Below the pieces are notes generated by a model. It ran no database searches, had not been told where the DNA came from, and worked only from the letters and a program-made list of their open reading frames with translations. Below are positions 14,280 through 26,195 of a stretch of 64,000 bases of DNA, one piece after another. The position numbers and the translations under genes were made by a program. The stretch is from Gammaproteobacteria bacterium (lineage in GTDB: Bacteria > Pseudomonadota > Gammaproteobacteria > Pseudomonadales > Pseudohongiellaceae): assembly GCA_002706685.1 (NCBI GenBank), contig PALV01000010.1, positions 1 through 64,000 of the forward strand, written 5' to 3'. How positions within the stretch are numbered: position 1 is the first letter of the stretch; each line of letters begins with the position of its first letter.

Positions 14280-15332
14280 TTAGCGCAGAAAATCCACGGC
14301 GCGGTCCGGAAAATCGGTGAACAGGCCGTCGACATTGGCTTCGAACAGGAAAATCTCCAGCAGGTGCTCAAAATCTTCGGCGTAGCCGGGCACCTGGCCT
14401 TCGTCGGCGCGGAAGGTGTAGGGATGCACTTTCAGGCCGGCCTGGTGGGCATCTCGCACCAGCGAACTGATCTGCAGGTTATTGGCTGTCGACTCGTAAC
14501 TGATGATCATGCCTTTTTCCGGGCCGATGCCGTCAGCGTATTGCGCCAGTTCGCGCATGCCGCCGGGCGCCAGCATCCACGCATAAGACTCATCATCGCC
14601 CATCAACTGTACCAGTTTCAGTTCGATATCCAGGGCCGGCTGTACTTCCTCTTTAACGCGCTTGAGCTCGTCAAACTCAAAGGTCTGCACAAACACATTG
14701 CTGTCCTTGCTGGTGTAGCCAAAACGCTTCAACTCACTGAGCACGGCCATCCCGATGTCCTTGCCGTGTTCGTGGTGAAAAGCCGGTGACTTCAGCTCGG
14801 GGTAGATGCCAACATCGCGGCCTGTCGAGCGGTTCAGCCCCTGAATCAGCTGCAGCTGTTCGGCAAAGGTGTGAATGGTGAAGGTGGACTGCCACAGCGG
14901 GAAGCGCTGCGGGTAGATCATCTCTTCGTCGCCGGCATCATTCAGGCGGTAGCCCTCGGTGACGCGCAGCTGACGCAGCTCTTCCAGGGTGAAATCAATA
15001 ACGTAATGCCGTCCATCCTCTCGGGCGCGGCCCGGAAACTGATGTCGCACATCGGTATTGCGATCCAGCGTCAGGTCGTGCCAGACGATCAATTGATCGT
15101 CTCGCGTCATGACCACATCCTGTTCCTGGAAGTCAGCGCCCATGGCGTAGGCCATGGCAGCAGCTGGCAGGGTGTGCTCAGGCAGGTAGCCACTGGCGCC
15201 CCGGTGAGCGACAACGACTTTGTCAGCAGGCTCACTTTGCGCCATGGCCGGCGCCAGCGGCAGCACATTGCCAGTAATGACAGACATGAGCACAACCCCT
15301 TGCAACAATCGTGACATCGACCGAGTGAGCAT
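14280..15332 (-). CDS. glpQ: Periplasmic glycerophosphodiester phosphodiesterase
   Basis: 350 residues with a signal peptide (LLQGVVLMSVITGNVLPLAPAMAQ) and a GDPD TIM barrel. The catalytic signature HRGASGYLPEHTLPA is followed by the metal-binding EQDVVMTRDDQLIVWHDLTLD. The C-terminal GLFTDFPDRAVDFL is typical of GlpQ (E. coli 358 residues). It hydrolyses glycerophosphodiesters to glycerol-3-phosphate and an alcohol in the periplasm. No glpT transporter is adjacent. An in-frame ATG five codons downstream is an alternative start. Confidence 0.93.
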   Translation of the reverse strand: MLTRSMSRLLQGVVLMSVITGNVLPLAPAMAQSEPADKVVVAHRGASGYLPEHTLPAAAMAYAMGADFQEQDVVMTRDDQLIVWHDLTLDRNTDVRHQFPGRAREDGRHYVIDFTLEELRQLRVTEGYRLNDAGDEEMIYPQRFPLWQSTFTIHTFAEQLQLIQGLNRSTGRDVGIYPELKSPAFHHEHGKDIGMAVLSELKRFGYTSKDSNVFVQTFEFDELKRVKEEVQPALDIELKLVQLMGDDESYAWMLAPGGMRELAQYADGIGPEKGMIISYESTANNLQISSLVRDAHQAGLKVHPYTFRADEGQVPGYAEDFEHLLEIFLFEANVDGLFTDFPDRAVDFLR

Positions 15333-15467
15333 CAGTGTATCCTTTTTTCTATCTGAAAGTGGACTTTACAGACCTGGCAGTCTACGACATTTTGTTGATG
15401 CTTGGGTGACAGCGGCCAGCGCTCAACCCGCCGCTGTCAGCCCCTGCCGAGGTGGACCTCTAAACCA

Positions 15468-17918
15468 TCAACCATTGCCCAGACGATAGCGCAGTTTCAC
15501 TACCCAGGTATCGGTCACGCGCTCACTCCAGGAGTCAAACAACAGGTCCTGGAATTCCGAGCCCAGATCGGTGGGAAGGTTGCTGCCGCGGGTATAAACG
15601 ATAAACAGATCCGACAGCGGTGCTATCTCCCAGCGATAACGCGCCTGGAAGCTCATCTGACTGACCGTGAAGTCATCCGGCTCCACGTTCGGCTTGGGCG
15701 TACGGATCAGATGCCGGACATCAGTCTGATCAATGCGATAGAACTTGTCTTCCTTGGCCTTGATACCGGTCCACTGCACCGCCAGGCGGAACTGCTGCTT
15801 TGAATTGATGAAATAATTGACGTTCCACTCGGGCGCCCATTCAGTGGCGCGGAATGCGGTCATGCGCGGGCCACCCTGATGGACCAGCCACGATTCGCGG
15901 TCACGGTACTCCAGCTCTAGTTCGGTATTAAAGCGGTCGTTTGGCTGCCACTGCACACCCACTTCATAGCTCAGGTTGCTGCGCCGCAGATCTTCCTGGC
16001 CATTGCCAAAGCGCGCGCTGTAACTGATCGGACGCGAACGGTCACTGCTCCACTCGATGTCATAGGCCAGTCGGTGAGGTATTTTATAGGTGCCATTGCC
16101 GCGGCTCAGACGATCGTCCACGCGTGGCGGGAAGTAGCGGAAGTTCATGTTCAGACTGGTATTGTCCAGAAAGGTCATGTTCTGGCCGAAGAACAGACCC
16201 AGTCGTACCGGCCGACCATCGGTGTTCCACTGGTTGATCACGTTCATGCTGCGCGTGCGGGAACGCAGATTGTCCAGGCCTGACTCGGTGATGCTGAAGC
16301 GATAGTCGAGCATCACATGGTCATTGCGCTGCAGATAACCCACATCATTGATGTTCAAGGTGTCATCAAAGTAGTTGCCAGTGAAAGAATGCTGAACGCC
16401 GCGCTCCGGTCGGTAGGCCAGGTCGAACAGCGCACCGGAACCGGTGGCTCCGTTCACATCGCTGTGCAGCACCTGGCCATCAAACACCCAGCGGGTGTCG
16501 GCAGAGAACCAGGAGACGTCGACACCGTTTACAGTGGCGTCATGATCCGGATGGCTCAATCGTGTGCCAATCCAGCCAAAGCCGCGACGGCCGCCACCGC
16601 TGGTGTCCTCGTAGAGCAGGCGGCCGACGGCAAAATCACGGCCTGTGGACTCCAGATTGACCTGATTGCCAGCGGCATCGCGGCCTCGCAAGCTCATGTC
16701 GTCTTCGGCTGCCAGCAGCGTGCCGTAGCGCCAGTTGCCCTGCGAGCCGGTAACTTTGGCAGCGCCCAGCAGCTCGGTTGGCGCATTGCGCTCGGTCGGA
16801 CTCAATGAGACACCGGCAGGGGTATCGATCCAGGGCGCCGCACCGATACGGCGGGTGTTAAGCACTGTGATGGGGCCGAATGGGCCACCACTGGCGCGTG
16901 GGCCGGCACGGAAAATATCCTGCCCCTCGAGGAAAAATGTGCGCTTCTCCGAGAAAAATGTCTCGAATGCGCTCAGATTGACAACAATATCGTCGGACTC
17001 GACGGTACCGAAGTCTGGGTTCAGTGTTGCCGATACCTGGGTATTGGAGGTCGGCCTCCAGTAAATATCAGCCCCCACACGCGTCTCAGACTCGTCGGTA
17101 ATATTGTTATAGGTCGCGGAAGCATAGGGGTAAAAGGTGAACTGCGTGCTGGGATCAATACCGGCCACCGAGAACTTCTGGAACGCCGACAGGTATTCCG
17201 GATTGGTCTGTGGCAATGCCGGCCATGACCAGGTTTCGTTCAGGTGGGTCACCATGCGCTCCGTGTAGATACCGATCTCGCGCACTTCACCAGTCTGCGG
17301 CAACTGCATCATGCCCCAGGGAATGAATATCTCTGTAGACCAGCCGTTTTCCAGCTCCTGGGTCACTGCGTTCCAGGGACCATCCCAGTCACGGCTAATC
17401 TGCTTCTCGGGCAGGATGGTGCCATCAGAGAAGGTGCCCCCCAGATTGATGCGCAGAAAGTAACCGTATAGCCCTTGACCTGAGGTATCGATGGAAATCA
17501 CATAGCCATCACGCTGCACGCCCTCGTCCCGCGAACTCATGCGCGCCACCAGGGTGTCTGGATCCTGATAGTTCATGGCGCCGACGTAAATGCCGCGATC
17601 GTTGTAGAAGATCCGAGTTTCAGTGCGCATGGACGCGGGCGCCAGCGTATCCGGGTTGATCACGCGCATGCCATCGTAGGCAGGGAGCGTATTCCAGACA
17701 GCTTCATCCAGCGCGCCATCCAGCTCGATGTTGGCGGTATCGCTGTCGACCTGGGTCAGTGGCAATACACCTTCAGCAGTCGGATTCTGGGCGTAGGAGT
17801 GGGTGGAATAAGCCGCTGCGCAGATCGTCAGCACGGTGATGCTGGCAAGTGTGCCAGGCAGGCGCAAAGAAGTGATGGATATGGGTGATATCACTGCGAG
17901 TTCCCCGATTATTTTCAT
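15468..17918 (-). CDS. DUF5916 outer-membrane protein with CBM9-like N-domain
   Basis: About 816 residues: signal sequence ending THSYAQN, an N-terminal carbohydrate-binding-like domain (LDGALDEAVWNTLPAYDGMR, and ENGWSTEIFIPWGMMQLP), then the DUF5916 block (SATLNPDFGTVESDDIVVNL and FSEKRTFFLEGQDIF) and a long beta-strand-rich part that should form an outer-membrane barrel, ending in LRYRLGNG. The family is found in marine Proteobacteria and Bacteroidetes; its role is unknown, perhaps in handling polysaccharide or other envelope polymers. Start placed at MKIIGELAV; the frame is open twelve codons further up. Transcribed alone. Confidence 0.8.
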   Translation of the reverse strand: MKIIGELAVISPISITSLRLPGTLASITVLTICAAAYSTHSYAQNPTAEGVLPLTQVDSDTANIELDGALDEAVWNTLPAYDGMRVINPDTLAPASMRTETRIFYNDRGIYVGAMNYQDPDTLVARMSSRDEGVQRDGYVISIDTSGQGLYGYFLRINLGGTFSDGTILPEKQISRDWDGPWNAVTQELENGWSTEIFIPWGMMQLPQTGEVREIGIYTERMVTHLNETWSWPALPQTNPEYLSAFQKFSVAGIDPSTQFTFYPYASATYNNITDESETRVGADIYWRPTSNTQVSATLNPDFGTVESDDIVVNLSAFETFFSEKRTFFLEGQDIFRAGPRASGGPFGPITVLNTRRIGAAPWIDTPAGVSLSPTERNAPTELLGAAKVTGSQGNWRYGTLLAAEDDMSLRGRDAAGNQVNLESTGRDFAVGRLLYEDTSGGGRRGFGWIGTRLSHPDHDATVNGVDVSWFSADTRWVFDGQVLHSDVNGATGSGALFDLAYRPERGVQHSFTGNYFDDTLNINDVGYLQRNDHVMLDYRFSITESGLDNLRSRTRSMNVINQWNTDGRPVRLGLFFGQNMTFLDNTSLNMNFRYFPPRVDDRLSRGNGTYKIPHRLAYDIEWSSDRSRPISYSARFGNGQEDLRRSNLSYEVGVQWQPNDRFNTELELEYRDRESWLVHQGGPRMTAFRATEWAPEWNVNYFINSKQQFRLAVQWTGIKAKEDKFYRIDQTDVRHLIRTPKPNVEPDDFTVSQMSFQARYRWEIAPLSDLFIVYTRGSNLPTDLGSEFQDLLFDSWSERVTDTWVVKLRYRLGNG

Positions 17919-18112
17919 TATGGTTTTTTTTGAGCAGGGCGAGTATATCAGCAAGTTTTGACGAGGCTGACCGCCTGGTTATCAATTAATGCCCGCGGTT
18001 TCACTTTGTTACAGATGCGCCCCGGATTGCCACAAAGTCCAGCAAATTATGCCGGGCATTTATTGTCACAATTAATGAACCCGCTAAAACCCAAGGTAGT
18101 AGAGGTCCTGAA

Positions 18113-18268
18113 ATGCGATTATTCAAACGTCAGATCAATCCGATTTTTGTGGAGGAAGAAGATTACAACTGGGGCAACAAACGCGGGGGCGCCGGCAAGT
18201 GGCTGTTATTGTTGCTGACTGTGGGTATCGCGGTGGGCGTGTTATACGTTCAGCTAGGACAGATATGA
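18113..18268 (+). CDS. 51-residue single-pass membrane protein
   Basis: A small gene. It encodes a polar N-terminus (MRLFKRQINPIFVEEEDYNW) and a basic GNKRGGAGK, then a transmembrane helix WLLLLLTVGIAVGVLYVQL. The ATG follows GAGG by eight bases. A perfect hairpin lies just after the stop. The orientation (cytoplasmic basic patch before the helix) suggests N-in topology. No family recognised; the good ribosome binding site and domain-like layout support a real gene. It is flanked by genes on the opposite strand. Confidence 0.55.
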   Translation: MRLFKRQINPIFVEEEDYNWGNKRGGAGKWLLLLLTVGIAVGVLYVQLGQI

Positions 18269-18280
18269 CAGCAGCCAGCC

Positions 18281-18308
18281 AGTGACACCGACCAAAGTCG
18301 GTGTCACT
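18281..18308. terminator. Perfect 12-bp hairpin between convergent genes
   Basis: AGTGACACCGAC, loop CAAA, then GTCGGTGTCACT. It sits between the 51-residue gene on the plus strand and the convergent 152-residue gene on the minus strand. There is no T-run on either side, so a terminator function is likely from position but not proven. Confidence 0.55.
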
Positions 18309-18335
18309 AACTAGCTGATTAGCTGATTTATCAGA

Positions 18336-18794
18336 TCAGGAGTCGGATTTCGGCGCGGCAGCGTTAACTGCCAGAGATGCGTCGAATGCCGGCTTGGCTG
18401 GCTCCGAGCCCGCAGACTCGGATACTGGCCGGAACACTTCGCTGTAGAGGAAGAAATCGGTCAATACGGCGCGCAGATGGATTGACGCGTTCAGATTATC
18501 GATCAGCTCTGAACTCATCTTTGGCTGCGCCAGCACAAAGCTGAGAGCTGCGCTTGCCTTGCGGATATCATCCGCAATCACCTGCTCGTACTCATGCTGT
18601 GAACTGCCGTCGTTGATCGCCGCCGCAACGTTTTGCATGGCCTTCAACATGTCTTTTAATGTTGGCCGTGCGTGGGGCGGCGGATAACTGTCTTCATCAT
18701 GTGGCGGCCTTCCCTGCGCGGCGTACGCCAGCAGGAACTCGTAGCCGCTCTCAACGACTTCTATTTCTTTCTCAAGATCTTTCACGTCTATCAC
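18336..18794 (-). CDS. Hypothetical protein linked to a cytochrome b
   Basis: 152 residues, soluble, helical: MIDVKDLEKEIEVVESGYEF, a Pro-rich turn (PPHDEDSYPPPHARPT), further helices (MLKAMQNVAAAINDGSS and ADDIRKASAALSFVLA), and an Ala/Pro-rich tail. I recognise no family. The ATG overlaps the stop of the upstream cytochrome b561-like gene (ATGA-type 4-bp overlap), so the two are certainly co-transcribed and probably function together, perhaps as an accessory or assembly protein. Confidence 0.6.
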   Translation of the reverse strand: MIDVKDLEKEIEVVESGYEFLLAYAAQGRPPHDEDSYPPPHARPTLKDMLKAMQNVAAAINDGSSQHEYEQVIADDIRKASAALSFVLAQPKMSSELIDNLNASIHLRAVLTDFFLYSEVFRPVSESAGSEPAKPAFDASLAVNAAAPKSDS

Positions 18795-19549
18795 TCAGCC
18801 TCTGGCTTCCACTTGCTTGCGTCATGGTTCTGCTTCATTTCGTCCTCAGAGATCCAGCCCTTCACCATGGAGCGGGTGTAGAAGATCTTCTCAGGACGCA
18901 GTGCGAAGTAGATATGGATGGCGGTAAAGGCAACCAGGGCAAGCGTCGCCAGACCGTGCAGCAGGAACATCAGACCCAGCTGGGCTTCATCCTGCACCGA
19001 GGGACGTGCCCAGAACGGTGAGTTGATGTTGGTGAACAGAATCACGCCTGTCACGATGACCAGCAGTACCAGCACGGTCATGGCCCAGTGCATGCCCTTC
19101 TGCTCGAAGGAGTACTTGCCCGGCTTGCGGCTTTCATCAAATGGTTCGGCAAAATCGGATGGCGTCAGCAGCATGGACTTGAAATCCTGCCAGAAGGTGG
19201 CGCGGATAATGTGGAAGATGACCACAAATGTCAGTATCAGGCCGGCAATCCAGTGAATGTTCAGCCAGGCAAAGCGCACGCCGAGAATTGGCATCACACC
19301 GGTGGCGATCAGAACCAGCACAGATGCGGCCATAATCCAGTGAAAGGCGCGATCGATGGCATCGTGACGGCGTACTTTGGGGCCTTCGGCTGAGGGCTTG
19401 GCTTTACGCTTGGCCAGTGCCGCCATGACGATGGCGTGACCAGCCAACAGCAGCAGGGCCGCGACCGCAACCACCCACAACAGATCCCAGGCTACACCCA
19501 GAATGACCTCGTCACCCCAAACGTCCCGCTTGTTTCTTATAATTTCCAC
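18791..19549 (-). CDS. Cytochrome b561 / formate dehydrogenase gamma-like membrane protein
   Basis: 252 residues with five predicted transmembrane helices: one N-terminal (DLLWVVAVAALLLLAGHAIV) and four of the Ni-hydrogenase/formate-dehydrogenase cytochrome b type. Heme-ligand candidates are the His residues in DRAFHWIMAASVLV, NIHWIAGLILTFVVIFHII, KGMHWAMTVLVLL and the late FTAIHIYFAL. Such proteins pass electrons between quinone and a periplasmic redox enzyme. No dehydrogenase subunit is encoded nearby; the only neighbour is the 152-residue protein, so the partner must be elsewhere. Confidence 0.85.
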   Translation of the reverse strand: MEIIRNKRDVWGDEVILGVAWDLLWVVAVAALLLLAGHAIVMAALAKRKAKPSAEGPKVRRHDAIDRAFHWIMAASVLVLIATGVMPILGVRFAWLNIHWIAGLILTFVVIFHIIRATFWQDFKSMLLTPSDFAEPFDESRKPGKYSFEQKGMHWAMTVLVLLVIVTGVILFTNINSPFWARPSVQDEAQLGLMFLLHGLATLALVAFTAIHIYFALRPEKIFYTRSMVKGWISEDEMKQNHDASKWKPEAE

Positions 19550-20003
19550 GTGATATCCCCTCAGCTGTTAACTTGTGCTTATTGTTGATGTGGGCAGATT
19601 CTCTTTATTTCCTGTCACGTTGATTGTCGGAAAACAGAGGCGCTATATAGAAGGCGAAGAGTAATCCAGCTGCCCCGTTTTATCAAGACAAAACCTGCGG
19701 CACTACGTCACCCTGACACCCACAAACCCAAGCATGGTGCGGCCCCTTAACTTGACATATTCTGTTTGAGTGGTATTGTGTCCAGCCCCCGTAAAACAGC
19801 GTAACGTGTTTTAGGACCGTCTGGAACTTGCCGGACACGCAGTCCGGGGTGCCGGCAGAACACCGAGCCATGCCAAATCAATAATGTCTAATTCACGCAT
19901 CTCCCTGTCAGCAGTGCTACATGATGCAGCGTATGTGGGGGAGGGTTCAACGGTGGCTGGAAGAGAAACACTAAAAACGAATTAAAGAGACGTAGCGAAC
20001 ACT
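19550..20003 (+). other. Intergenic region upstream of gltB with possible structured leader
   Basis: 454 bp between the divergent cytochrome b gene and gltB with no supported gene. It holds a sigma70-like promoter candidate at 19752-19779 and, just downstream, hairpin-forming stretches: CCGGACACGCAGTCCGG and the flanking pair TTGCCGG/CCGGCAG near 19828-19858. A long leader on the gltBD mRNA is therefore possible. I recognise no known riboswitch class. Confidence 0.5.
19752..19779 (+). promoter_or_regulatory. Candidate sigma70 promoter for gltBD
   Basis: TTGACA at 19752-19757 and TATTGT at 19774-19779 with a 16-bp spacer. It would give a leader of about 215 bases before gltB. The -35 is perfect and the -10 matches four of six. 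Confidence 0.45.
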
Positions 20004-23000
20004 ATGACTGATCAAGCCCAATACCCCCACATGTTTGGCTTTCCGGAGAAGACCGGACTGTATGACCCGGCCAACGAGAAAGATTCCTGCGGCGTAGGCT
20101 TTGTTGCAGACATCAAAGGTCGCCCAAGTCACCAGATCATGCTGGACGCCTACCACCTCAACTCCCGCATGGATCACCGAGGTGGTTGCGGCTTTGAAGC
20201 CAACACCGGCGACGGCGCCGGCATCCTGATGGCACTGCCACACACGTTCTTCGCCGAAGTTGCTCAGAACGAGCTCAACGTCACCCTGCCAGAAGCAGGC
20301 AAGTACGCCACCGGCAATATTTTCCTGCCCCAGAACGAGAAAGAGCGTGAGTTCTGCCGCGAGGCGATCAACAGGATCATCGCCGAAGAAGGCCAGAACC
20401 TGCTTGGCTGGCGTGAAGTTCCGACTGATGCTGAAGGTGCTGACGTTGGTCCGGCCGCCCGAATGGCGCAGCCCTACATCGCCCAGCTGTTCATTGGCGC
20501 TTCCGATGGTCTCGATAAAGAGGCGTTCGAGCGCAAGCTGTACATCATTCGCAAGCGCTTTACGCACAAGCTGCGCGGCGACACGTCGCTGAGCCAGGCA
20601 AAAATGCTGTATGCCTGCAGCCTGTCGACCAAAGTTATTGTATATAAAGGTATGTTGACGCCCGGTCAGCTGTTCCCGTTCTACAAGGATCTGACCAACC
20701 CCGGCTTTGAAACACACCTGGCCATGGTGCATTCACGTTTCAGCACCAACACCTTCCCGTCTTGGGACCGTGCCCAGCCGAATCGTTTCATGAGCCACAA
20801 CGGCGAGATCAACACCCTGCGCGGCAACGTCAACCAGATGGTGGCACGTGAAGGCACGCTGCACACTGACCTGTTTGGCGACAAGCTGAAAGATCTGTTC
20901 CCTATCATCGACTCTGATGTCTCTGACTCCGGCTCCTTCGACTCGGTACTTGAGTTCATGCTGCTGTCCGGCCGTTCCCTGCAGGAAGCGGTGATGATGA
21001 TGATCCCGGAAGCCTGGCAGTCAGACGTCAACATGCCGCAGGACAAGAAGGACTTCTACGAATTCCACAGCGCGCTGATGGAGCCCTGGGATGGCCCGGC
21101 CTCTATTGTATTCTCTGATGGCCACTACATTGGTGCCGTACTCGACCGTAACGGCCTGCGTCCCAGCCGCTACTATGTCACTCACGACGACAAGGTCATC
21201 ATGGCCTCGGAAGTGGGTGTGGTTCAGGTTGATCCGGCCAACGTCAAAGAAAAAGGCCGTCTGCAGCCAGGCCGTATGTTCCTGCTGGACTTTGAACAGG
21301 GTCGACTGATCCCTGACGAAGAGCTCAAGCACAGCATTGCCGCCAAGCGTCCCTATGGTGAGTGGCTGGCTAACCAGAGAATCACGCTGGAAATGCTGGC
21401 TGACGGCAATGAAGCCCACTCGCTGGATTCAGACAACGTGCTGCCGCGCATGCAGGCCTTCGGTTACACCACCGAGACCATGCAGTTCATGCTGCTGCCA
21501 ATGATCACGGAAGCCCGTGACCCGCTTGGCTCCATGGGCAATGACTCGGCGCTGGCCTGTCTGTCTGACAAGCCGCGCATGATCTACGACTACTTCAAGC
21601 AGCTGTTTGCCCAGGTGACCAACCCGGCAATCGACTCTATCCGTGAAGAAGTGGTGATGTCACTGGAATGCTTTATCGGTCCGGAAGGCAACCTGCTGGA
21701 AACCACCGAGCAGCACGCCCATCGACTGAGCCTGAAGCACCCGATTCTGTCGAACAAGCAGCTGCAGACCATTCGCCGCATGGACCACAACGGTCTGCGC
21801 AGCAAAGTGGTTGATATCACTTACGACATCAATGCAGAAAATGGTTATCAGGCCGGTCTGGACCGCGTTTGCCAGGAAGCCAGCCAGGCCATCGCCGATG
21901 GTTTTGCCTTTGTTATCCTGTCTGACCGCAAGATCGGCAAGAATCGCGCTGCGATCAGCGCCCTGGTAGCCACCGGTGCCGTGCATCACCACCTGATTCG
22001 TACTCACGAGCGCACCAAGATCGGCCTGATCGTCGAGACTGGTGAAGCGCGTGAAGTACATCACCACTGTCTGCTGGTAGGTTATGGCGCCGACGCCATC
22101 AACCCCTACATGGCCTTTGAGGCGATCTGGCAGGCACAGCTGGACGGTCTGCTGGGCAAAGATTACCCGAACGAAAGCGACGTGGTTGCCGCCTACAAGA
22201 AAGCGGTTGCCAAGGGCATGCTCAAGGTTATGGCCAAGATGGGCATCTCCACACTGCAGTCCTACCGTGGCGCACAGATCTTCGAAGCCGTGGGTCTGGC
22301 TAAAGATGTGGTTGATCGCTGCTTTGTTGGCACTGCCAGCCGGGTCCAGGGCGTCAACTTCGAAACACTGGTTGAAGAAACCGAACGTCGTCACCGTCTG
22401 GGCTTCCCGGAAAAAGACGAGAACCGCATCCCGGTACTCAACAACCCGGGCGACTTCCACTGGCGCAGCGGTGGCGAAAGCCACATGTGGGATCCGAGCG
22501 CGATCTTCAATCTGCAGAACGCGGCCCGCACCAACAGCCCGGATGCCTACAAGGTTTTTGCCAAGTACACCAATGAGCAGACCACACGCGCCTGTACGCT
22601 GCGTGGCCTGCTGAAGTTCCGCACCGACCAGAAAGCAATTTCGCTGGATGAAGTGGAACCAGCCAAGGAAATCGTCAAGCGCTTTGCAACAGGCGCCATG
22701 AGCTTTGGCTCCATCTCTCAGGAGAGCCACGAGTCACTGGCGGTTGCCATGAACCGACTGGGCGGCAAGTCCAATACCGGTGAAGGCGGTGAAGATCCGA
22801 TCCGTTTCAGCCCGATGGCCAACGGCGACTCCAAGCGCTCCGCGATCAAGCAGGTCGCATCTGGCCGCTTTGGCGTGACCATCTGGTATCTGAGCAACTC
22901 CGACGAGATTCAGATCAAGATTTCTCAGGGTGCCAAGCCTGGTGAAGGCGGCGAGCTGCCCGGCGGCAAAGTGGACGAGCAGATCGCCCGTATTCGTCAC

Positions 23001-24578
23001 TCAACGCCGGGTGTGGGCCTGATTTCTCCGCCCCCGCACCACGACATTTACTCCATTGAGGACATGGCTCAGCTGATCCATGACCTGAAAAACGCCAACC
23101 GCCAGGCCCGTATCAGCGTCAAGCTGGTATCGGAAATCGGCGTCGGCACTATTGCTGCTGGTGTTACCAAGGCCAAGACTGACCACCTGGTCATCGCCGG
23201 CCATGATGGTGGCACCGGTGCCTCACCGCTGACCTCCATCAAGCATGCGGGTCTGCCGTGGGAGCTGGGTCTGGCAGAAACACACCAGACACTGGTAATG
23301 AACAATCTGCGTTCACGTGTTGCGCTGCAGACCGACGGCCAGCTGAAGACCGGCCGTGACGTCGCCATCGCTGCGCTGCTGGGTGCTGAAGAATACGGCT
23401 TTGCAACCGCGCCGCTGGTCACGCTGGGCTGTATCATGATGCGTAAGTGTCACCTGAACACCTGTCCAGTGGGCATCGCGACTCAGGATCCTGAGCTGCG
23501 CAAGAAGTTCAAAGGCAAGCCAGAGCATGTGGTCAACTACCTGTTCATGGTGGCTGAAGAAATGCGCGAGATCATGGCCAGCCTGGGTATTCGCACCGTC
23601 AACGAAATGATCGGTCGCGTGGACCTGCTGGAAAGCGATGTGGCTGTAGACCACTGGAAAGCCCGCGGCCTGGATCTGAGCAACATCCTGACACCCGCCA
23701 AGGCAGTGTTCCCGAATACCGGTACTTTCTGTTCCATGGAGCAGGATCACGGTCTGGACAAGGCACTGGATAACCAGCTGATCGAACTGGCCGCACCTGC
23801 GCTGGAAAAAGGCGAGAAGGTCAACATTGAGCTGCCGGTCATCAATATCAACCGCGTTGTCGGCACCATGCTGTCCAACGAGGTCGCCAAGCGATTCGGC
23901 GAAGACCTGCTGCCGGAAGACACCATCAACATCAAGTTGCATGGTTCCGCCGGTCAGAGTCTGGGTGCGTGGCTGGCCAAGGGCATCACCATCACTGTTG
24001 AGGGTGACGCCAACGACTTCGTCGGCAAGGGCCTGTCTGGTGGCAAGATCGTGATCTACCCACCGAAAGAGAGCACCTTCAAGCCGGAAGACAACATCAT
24101 TGCCGGTAACGTCAATCTGTATGGCGCCACCGGTGGTGAAGCCTACTTCCGCGGTATCGTTGCTGAACGATTCGCCGTGCGTAACTCCGGCGCCAGCGCC
24201 GTAGTGGAAGGCATCGGTGATCACGGCTGTGAATACATGACCGGTGGTCGTGTGGTCATTCTGGGCAAAACCGGCCGTAACTTTGGCGCCGGCATGAGTG
24301 GCGGTATCGCCTATGTCTGGGATCAGGACAAAGACTTTGAGCGTCAGTGCAACATGGAGTCGTTTGAACTGGAACCAGTCCAGGATGCCACCGACATTGA
24401 AGAATTAAAAACACTGATCAGCAATCACCTGCGTTACACCGGCTCGACGGTGGCGCAGCAGATTCTGGATAACTGGGACGCATCGCTGCAGCACTTTGTG
24501 AAAGTGATGCCGACCGACTATAAGCGTGTGCTGGCGGAAATGGCTGCCAAGTCACAGACCCAGGCAGTGGCTGTCTGA
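20004..24578 (+). CDS. gltB: Glutamate synthase (NADPH) large subunit
   Basis: 1524 residues. It catalyses transfer of the glutamine amide to 2-oxoglutarate, giving two glutamates. The glutaminase (class II amidotransferase) domain starts at Cys29 in [13 protein letters not shown]; residues before it form a propeptide that is normally removed. The central domain follows, then the FMN-binding synthase domain ([37 protein letters not shown]), the 3Fe-4S cluster cysteines in [18 protein letters not shown], and the GXGXG beta-helix domain near the end (GHSAGQ-like [22 protein letters not shown]). ATG preceded by GAGACG. Forms an operon with gltD 32 bp downstream. Confidence 0.98.
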   Translation: MTDQAQYPHMFGFPEKTGLYDPANEKDSCGVGFVADIKGRPSHQIMLDAYHLNSRMDHRGGCGFEANTGDGAGILMALPHTFFAEVAQNELNVTLPEAGKYATGNIFLPQNEKEREFCREAINRIIAEEGQNLLGWREVPTDAEGADVGPAARMAQPYIAQLFIGASDGLDKEAFERKLYIIRKRFTHKLRGDTSLSQAKMLYACSLSTKVIVYKGMLTPGQLFPFYKDLTNPGFETHLAMVHSRFSTNTFPSWDRAQPNRFMSHNGEINTLRGNVNQMVAREGTLHTDLFGDKLKDLFPIIDSDVSDSGSFDSVLEFMLLSGRSLQEAVMMMIPEAWQSDVNMPQDKKDFYEFHSALMEPWDGPASIVFSDGHYIGAVLDRNGLRPSRYYVTHDDKVIMASEVGVVQVDPANVKEKGRLQPGRMFLLDFEQGRLIPDEELKHSIAAKRPYGEWLANQRITLEMLADGNEAHSLDSDNVLPRMQAFGYTTETMQFMLLPMITEARDPLGSMGNDSALACLSDKPRMIYDYFKQLFAQVTNPAIDSIREEVVMSLECFIGPEGNLLETTEQHAHRLSLKHPILSNKQLQTIRRMDHNGLRSKVVDITYDINAENGYQAGLDRVCQEASQAIADGFAFVILSDRKIGKNRAAISALVATGAVHHHLIRTHERTKIGLIVETGEAREVHHHCLLVGYGADAINPYMAFEAIWQAQLDGLLGKDYPNESDVVAAYKKAVAKGMLKVMAKMGISTLQSYRGAQIFEAVGLAKDVVDRCFVGTASRVQGVNFETLVEETERRHRLGFPEKDENRIPVLNNPGDFHWRSGGESHMWDPSAIFNLQNAARTNSPDAYKVFAKYTNEQTTRACTLRGLLKFRTDQKAISLDEVEPAKEIVKRFATGAMSFGSISQESHESLAVAMNRLGGKSNTGEGGEDPIRFSPMANGDSKRSAIKQVASGRFGVTIWYLSNSDEIQIKISQGAKPGEGGELPGGKVDEQIARIRHSTPGVGLISPPPHHDIYSIEDMAQLIHDLKNANRQARISVKLVSEIGVGTIAAGVTKAKTDHLVIAGHDGGTGASPLTSIKHAGLPWELGLAETHQTLVMNNLRSRVALQTDGQLKTGRDVAIAALLGAEEYGFATAPLVTLGCIMMRKCHLNTCPVGIATQDPELRKKFKGKPEHVVNYLFMVAEEMREIMASLGIRTVNEMIGRVDLLESDVAVDHWKARGLDLSNILTPAKAVFPNTGTFCSMEQDHGLDKALDNQLIELAAPALEKGEKVNIELPVININRVVGTMLSNEVAKRFGEDLLPEDTINIKLHGSAGQSLGAWLAKGITITVEGDANDFVGKGLSGGKIVIYPPKESTFKPEDNIIAGNVNLYGATGGEAYFRGIVAERFAVRNSGASAVVEGIGDHGCEYMTGGRVVILGKTGRNFGAGMSGGIAYVWDQDKDFERQCNMESFELEPVQDATDIEELKTLISNHLRYTGSTVAQQILDNWDASLQHFVKVMPTDYKRVLAEMAAKSQTQAVAV

Positions 24579-24610
24579 TACGTACAAAATTGCAAAGATA
24601 AGGTTTTAAC

Positions 24611-26071
<1,461 letters not shown>

Positions 26072-26118
26072 GTTGTCTGACTGAAGACGCCATATCCGGC
26101 AGCTGCGGCTGCCACAGC

Positions 26119-26153
26119 AAAGGCTGTCATCCTCGCGGATGATGGCCTTTTTT
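26119..26153 (+). terminator. Rho-independent terminator after gltBD
   Basis: AAAGGCTGTCATCC and GGATGATGGCCTTT pair around TCGC with two mismatches, followed by TTT. Its place directly after gltD and before the ABC transporter gene fits intrinsic termination. Confidence 0.85.
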
Positions 26154-26195
26154 GTGAGTGACATTTTTGCCACAAGCGTGTGCTAAACTCGACGA

